DNA of 10,038 bases, taken from Schlegelella_A sp031360885. Its GTDB lineage: Bacteria; Pseudomonadota; Gammaproteobacteria; Burkholderiales; Burkholderiaceae_C. The stretch is from positions 1 to 10,038 of the forward strand of contig JANMCC010000229.1 in assembly GCA_031360885.1 (NCBI GenBank), read 5' to 3'. Under the pieces are notes generated by a model. It made no database searches. It was not told the DNA's origin and saw nothing but the letters and a program-made list of their open reading frames with translations. The first letter of the stretch is position 1. Each line of letters starts with the position of its first letter. Below, piece by piece: positions 6,820-10,038 of this stretch. The position numbers and the translations under genes are program-made.

Positions 6820-9567
6820 CTACGGCGCCGCCTTGAAGTCGCCGCCCCAGGCGAGCACCACCCGGGCCGGGTCGACGTACCGGCGCCAGGCTGCGTTCAC
6901 CTGCTCGAGGCTCAGCTTCTCGATCGCCTGGTCGACCTGCTGCACGAACGCGAAGCTGCGGCCGAGGCGCTGGTCGGAAGCGAGCTGGCTGGCGACGTTG
7001 CCGTCCTGCGCGCGCGAGAGGCGGCGCAGGCTGAGCAGGCCGATCCGGGCCTCGTCGAGCTCCTTCTGGGTGAAGCCTTCCTTGACCGAGAGCGCGAACT
7101 CCTCGCGCAGCGCCGCCTCGACCCGCGGCTGGTTCTGCGGCGCGAAGATCGCGCTCACGTTCAAGGTCGAATGGGGCTCGTCGGGATTCCAGTCGATGCC
7201 CGAACGCACGTCGTAGCTGAGGCCGCCGCTCTCGCGGATGCGCTTCCACAGGCGCGAGGAGCCACCCGAGCCGAACAGGTAGTTGGCCATGAGCAGCGCC
7301 GGGTAGTCCGCGTCGGTGTCGGCGAGCGGCAGCGGCAGCACGCCGCGCAGGTTGGCATTGGCGCGATCGGGCGTGAGCTCCATGAAGCGCGCCGGCGCGA
7401 GCGCGACCAGCGGCCGCGGCGCGCGCGTGTACGGCAAGGCGCCGCCGGCCGGCTGCTTCCAGTCGGCGAAGGCCGCGGTCACGGCCTGGCGCACGGCGGC
7501 CGGATCGAGGTCGCCGACTGCCGTGAATTCGCCGTGGGCAGCGCTGTAGAAGCGGCGGTGGAAGGCGGCGACCTGTGCCAGCGTGACCGCGCGCACGTCC
7601 TGCTCGTCCTCCTCGAAGGTGCCTTCGTAGCGCAGGTCGCCGCGCGGATACGGGTTGCCGTAGCGGGCGAGGCGGTTGCGGATCAGGGCGTCGGGCTCCT
7701 TCTTCTGCCGCTCGAGCGCGGTCAGCCACTGCACGCGCAGCTCCTCGAGCGGCGGCGCGGCGAAGTTCGGCTCGCGCAGCAGCCTGCCGACGAGCGCGAT
7801 CACCGCCGGCAGCCGGTCGCGCCGGGTGGTGATGTCGACGCTCACCGTCTGGCCGTGGGCGAAGAAGCCGACGTCGGCCTGGAGGCGGTCGAGCTCGTCG
7901 GCGATCTGCTGCCGCGTCATGCCGGCGCCGCCCTTGTCGAGCAGGCCGCCGACGAAGCCGGCGACCGTGTCCTGGCCGTTCAGCGAAGCGACGTCGCCGA
8001 AGCGCAGGCGAAGCCGCGCCTGCACCGCCTGGCCGCGCGTGCCCTTCGGCAGGAGCGCGACCTTGAGGCCGCTGGCGAGAGCGAAGCGCTGGGTGCGGGC
8101 ATCGAGGTTCGCCGGCGTCGGGTCGAACGCCTCGGCCTGCACCGCGCCGGCATCGCCGCGGTAGTCCTTGACCAGCGCCGCCACGTCGACCCGCTCCGGC
8201 GCCGGCGCGCGCTCGGGCTGCGCCGTCGGCAGGTAGATGCCGACGGTGCGGTTGTCGCGACGCAGCCGCTCGGAAGCGACCCGGCGGATGTCGGCAAGCG
8301 AGACCTTGCGCACCTGGTCGCGGGCGAGGAAATAGAGCCGCCAGTCGCCCTGCGCGATCGCCTCGGAGATGCCGACGCCAATCCGCTCGGGATCGGCGAA
8401 GCCCTTGTCCCATTCGTTCAGCCACTGCGTGCGCGCGCGCTCGAGCTCCTGCGCGCTGACCGGCTCGCTGGCTAGCGAATCGACCGTGGCCAGGATGGCG
8501 GCGCGCGCCTTCTCGACGTCCTGCGTCGGCGCCAGCGCCGCGCCGATGAAGAGCGGGCTCGGGTCGGCAAGCGCGAGGGCGAAGCCGAAGGCGTTGGCGG
8601 CGAGCTGGCGCTCGACCACCTGCTTGTAGAGGCGCCCGCCCGGCGTGTCGCCGAGCACCTGCGCGAGCAGCGTCACCGAGGCGAAGTCGGCGCTCGATCC
8701 CGGCGGCACGTGGTAGCCGATGTAGATCAGCGGCGCCCCGCCCACCCGGCGCAGCGTCACCGCACGCTCGCCGTCCTGTGCCGGGTCGAGCGTGTAGTTC
8801 CTGGCGAGCACGCGGCCCGGCCGGGGAATCGGGCCGAACGACCGGGCCACGAGCTCGAGCACGCGCGCCGTGTCGAACCGGCCGGAGACGATCAGGGTCG
8901 CGTTGTCGGGCTGGTAGTACTGTCGATAGAACGCCTGCAGCCGCGGGATGTCGACGTTCTCGACGTCGGCGCGCGCGCCGATCGTGCTCTTGCCGTAGTT
9001 GTGCCACTGGTACATCGTCGCCAGCGTCTGCTGCAGCAGGACCCGGTTCGGGCTGTTCTCGCCCGACTCCATCTCGTTGCGCACGACCGTCATCTCGGTG
9101 TCGAGGTCGGCGCGGGCGATGAAGCTGTTGATCATCGCGTCGGCCTGCCAGCCGAGGTACCAGCGCAGGTTCTCGTCGTTCGCCGCGAAGGTGGCGAAGT
9201 AGTTGGTGCGGTCGTACCAGGTCGAGCCGTTGGCGCGCAGGCCGCGCTTGGTGAACTCGCCCCAGAGGTTCTGCGTCGTCGGCGTGCCCTTGAACAGCAG
9301 GTGCTCGAGCAGGTGCGCCATGCCGGTCTCGCCATAGCTCTCGTTGCGCGAGCCGACCCGGTAGGTGACGTTGACGGTGGTGCTCGGCTTCGAGTCGTCG
9401 GGCGCGAGCAGGAGCTGCAGGCCGTTCGCCAGCCGGTACTCGGTGATGCCCTCGACCCGCGCCACCTCCTGGATGCCGGCAGGCAGCGACTCTGCACGGG
9501 GCTGCGCGACCGAGGCCGTCGCCGCGAGCAGGGTGAGGCCGAGGGCGACGAGTGCGTGCTGGAACAT
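6820..9567 (-). CDS. periplasmic M16 family zinc metallopeptidase (two-domain, pitrilysin-like)
   Basis: The protein has 915 residues, a full-length two-domain M16 enzyme. A short hydrophobic N-terminus (about 4-21, ending SVAQ) suggests export, though its n-region lacks a lysine or arginine. The N-terminal catalytic domain carries the inverted zinc motif HLLEH (85-89) and Glu165, 76 residues after His89, the spacing of the third zinc ligand. Typical GSRNESYGETGMAHLLEH and FKGT flank it. An M16_C domain follows around 205-385. The second half (about 500-915) repeats the fold without the zinc motif (FVGGLLDKG in its place) and ends with an M16_C copy holding RLWKRIRESGGLSYDV, whose Arg/Tyr region helps bind substrate. 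Such enzymes degrade peptides held in the clam-shell chamber. The start is ATG 9567; a longer frame would run into pbpC. It begins 35 bases after the pbpC stop, so a shared transcript is likely. Confidence 0.94.
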   Translation of the reverse strand: MFQHALVALGLTLLAATASVAQPRAESLPAGIQEVARVEGITEYRLANGLQLLLAPDDSKPSTTVNVTYRVGSRNESYGETGMAHLLEHLLFKGTPTTQNLWGEFTKRGLRANGSTWYDRTNYFATFAANDENLRWYLGWQADAMINSFIARADLDTEMTVVRNEMESGENSPNRVLLQQTLATMYQWHNYGKSTIGARADVENVDIPRLQAFYRQYYQPDNATLIVSGRFDTARVLELVARSFGPIPRPGRVLARNYTLDPAQDGERAVTLRRVGGAPLIYIGYHVPPGSSADFASVTLLAQVLGDTPGGRLYKQVVERQLAANAFGFALALADPSPLFIGAALAPTQDVEKARAAILATVDSLASEPVSAQELERARTQWLNEWDKGFADPERIGVGISEAIAQGDWRLYFLARDQVRKVSLADIRRVASERLRRDNRTVGIYLPTAQPERAPAPERVDVAALVKDYRGDAGAVQAEAFDPTPANLDARTQRFALASGLKVALLPKGTRGQAVQARLRLRFGDVASLNGQDTVAGFVGGLLDKGGAGMTRQQIADELDRLQADVGFFAHGQTVSVDITTRRDRLPAVIALVGRLLREPNFAAPPLEELRVQWLTALERQKKEPDALIRNRLARYGNPYPRGDLRYEGTFEEDEQDVRAVTLAQVAAFHRRFYSAAHGEFTAVGDLDPAAVRQAVTAAFADWKQPAGGALPYTRAPRPLVALAPARFMELTPDRANANLRGVLPLPLADTDADYPALLMANYLFGSGGSSRLWKRIRESGGLSYDVRSGIDWNPDEPHSTLNVSAIFAPQNQPRVEAALREEFALSVKEGFTQKELDEARIGLLSLRRLSRAQDGNVASQLASDQRLGRSFAFVQQVDQAIEKLSLEQVNAAWRRYVDPARVVLAWGGDFKAAP

Positions 9568-9602
9568 GAGGTTGCGAATCCGGTGCAGACGAGCCGACGA
9601 GT

Positions 9603-10038
9603 CTACGAGGCCGGCCTGGCCGCAGCGGGCGGCGCGGGCTTTGCCTGCGTCGCGTTCGCGGGCGGGGCCTGGGTCTGCGCTGAAGCGCGCGCTGCCGGCG
9701 GGCGCACGTCGTTCTTCACGCCGGCGCCGCGCACCTCGAAGCTCACGCTCTGCAGCTCCTGATTGTCGCGGCCGACGAGCACCAGCCGATGCCGCCCCGG
9801 CCACGGCGCCCAGCGCCAGCGCTCGGCCGTGCCGAGCGCCTTGCCGTCGAGCACCCAGCGGCCGTGCTCGCCTTCGAAGGTGATGCGCTGCGCGGCGGGC
9901 GGAATGTCGGGGTCGATCGCGAACACGCTGCCGTCGCGCGGGCTGGTGATGCCGAAGCGGCGCTCGCCCTCGACCTCGGCCGTCGCGCGCTGCAGCGCGC
10001 GTTCGCTGCCGGCGAGGAAGACCTCGTCGCGCGCCGGC
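9603..10038 (-). CDS. pbpC: C-terminal part of penicillin-binding protein 1C (cut by right edge)
   Basis: About 145 residues are visible, in frame to the right edge. They contain the end of the BiPBP_C domain (PF06832) that closes PbpC proteins: FGITSPRDGSVFAIDPDIPP, then RITFEGEHGRWVLDGKALG and WAPWPGRHRLVLVG, ending FEVRGAG. PbpC is a bifunctional class A penicillin-binding protein anchored in the inner membrane. The glycosyltransferase and transpeptidase domains lie outside the window. After the domain there is a low-complexity tail of about 38 residues rich in Ala, Pro and Gln, ending at TAG (9603-9605); remembered homologues usually stop soon after FEVRG. A GTG at 9924-9926 is internal, not a start. 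In enterobacteria pbpC sits next to the alpha-2-macroglobulin gene; here the visible neighbour is an M16 peptidase. Confidence 0.88.
   Translation of the reverse strand, partial: PARDEVFLAGSERALQRATAEVEGERRFGITSPRDGSVFAIDPDIPPAAQRITFEGEHGRWVLDGKALGTAERWRWAPWPGRHRLVLVGRDNQELQSVSFEVRGAGVKNDVRPPAARASAQTQAPPANATQAKPAPPAAARPAS

Noticed and set aside
6799..6820. GC-rich hairpin between the convergent holin-family and M16 genes
   Set aside because: The 7-bp stem includes a G-T pair and lacks a T-tract; in this base composition it could be chance.
9568..9804. Upstream extension of the M16 frame
   Set aside because: It would overlap pbpC, and the signal-like hydrophobic segment starts at 9567.

Overview
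The window is GC-rich (about 70% by eye) with strong G/C preference at third codon positions. Its gene content points to a betaproteobacterium, most likely Burkholderiales: a UvrA very close to that lineage, a SWIB-domain protein with a lysine/alanine-rich histone H1-like tail, a secreted lysine/alanine-rich protein with paired cysteines, and a PbpC end. The genus cannot be told from the sequence alone. This is mostly chromosomal housekeeping and envelope DNA. I see no phage, plasmid, CRISPR, defence or biosynthetic cluster, and no tRNA or rRNA.

Layout. Left edge (1-254, +): the 3' end of an unrecognised gene. 339-3404 (+): uvrA, the damage-recognition ATPase of nucleotide excision repair, with a long N-terminal extension and an in-frame palindromic repeat inserted just before its first zinc-binding cysteine pair. 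3469-4080 (+): a DsbA-fold 2-hydroxychromene-2-carboxylate isomerase-like protein. 4133-4744 (+): a left-handed beta-helix acyltransferase. A strong hairpin (4753-4782) separates this plus-strand block from a converging minus-strand block.

Minus-strand block. 4807-5367: a secreted lysine/alanine-rich protein with three C-x10-C units. 5556-5954: the H1-like/SWIB protein, with its own intrinsic terminator (5494-5518), a tandem 15-bp repeat in the tail, and a promoter and leader hairpin upstream. The 487-base gap 5955-6441 holds that promoter region and a decayed C-terminal fragment of a di-haem cytochrome b (b561 type), broken by a +1 frameshift in an A5 run. 6442-6795 (+): a small four-helix membrane protein of the Phage_holin_4_2 family, possibly leaderless. 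Converging on it from the right, 6820-9567 (-) is a two-domain periplasmic M16 metallopeptidase. It lies 35 bases downstream of the 3' end of a penicillin-binding protein 1C gene (9603-right edge, -), and the two probably share a transcript.

The genes do not form one pathway. The sensible groupings are the possible isomerase/acyltransferase transcript and the pbpC/M16 envelope pair. The most notable observations are the repeat inserted within the uvrA reading frame, the cytochrome b remnant, and the two low-complexity lysine/alanine-rich proteins side by side.
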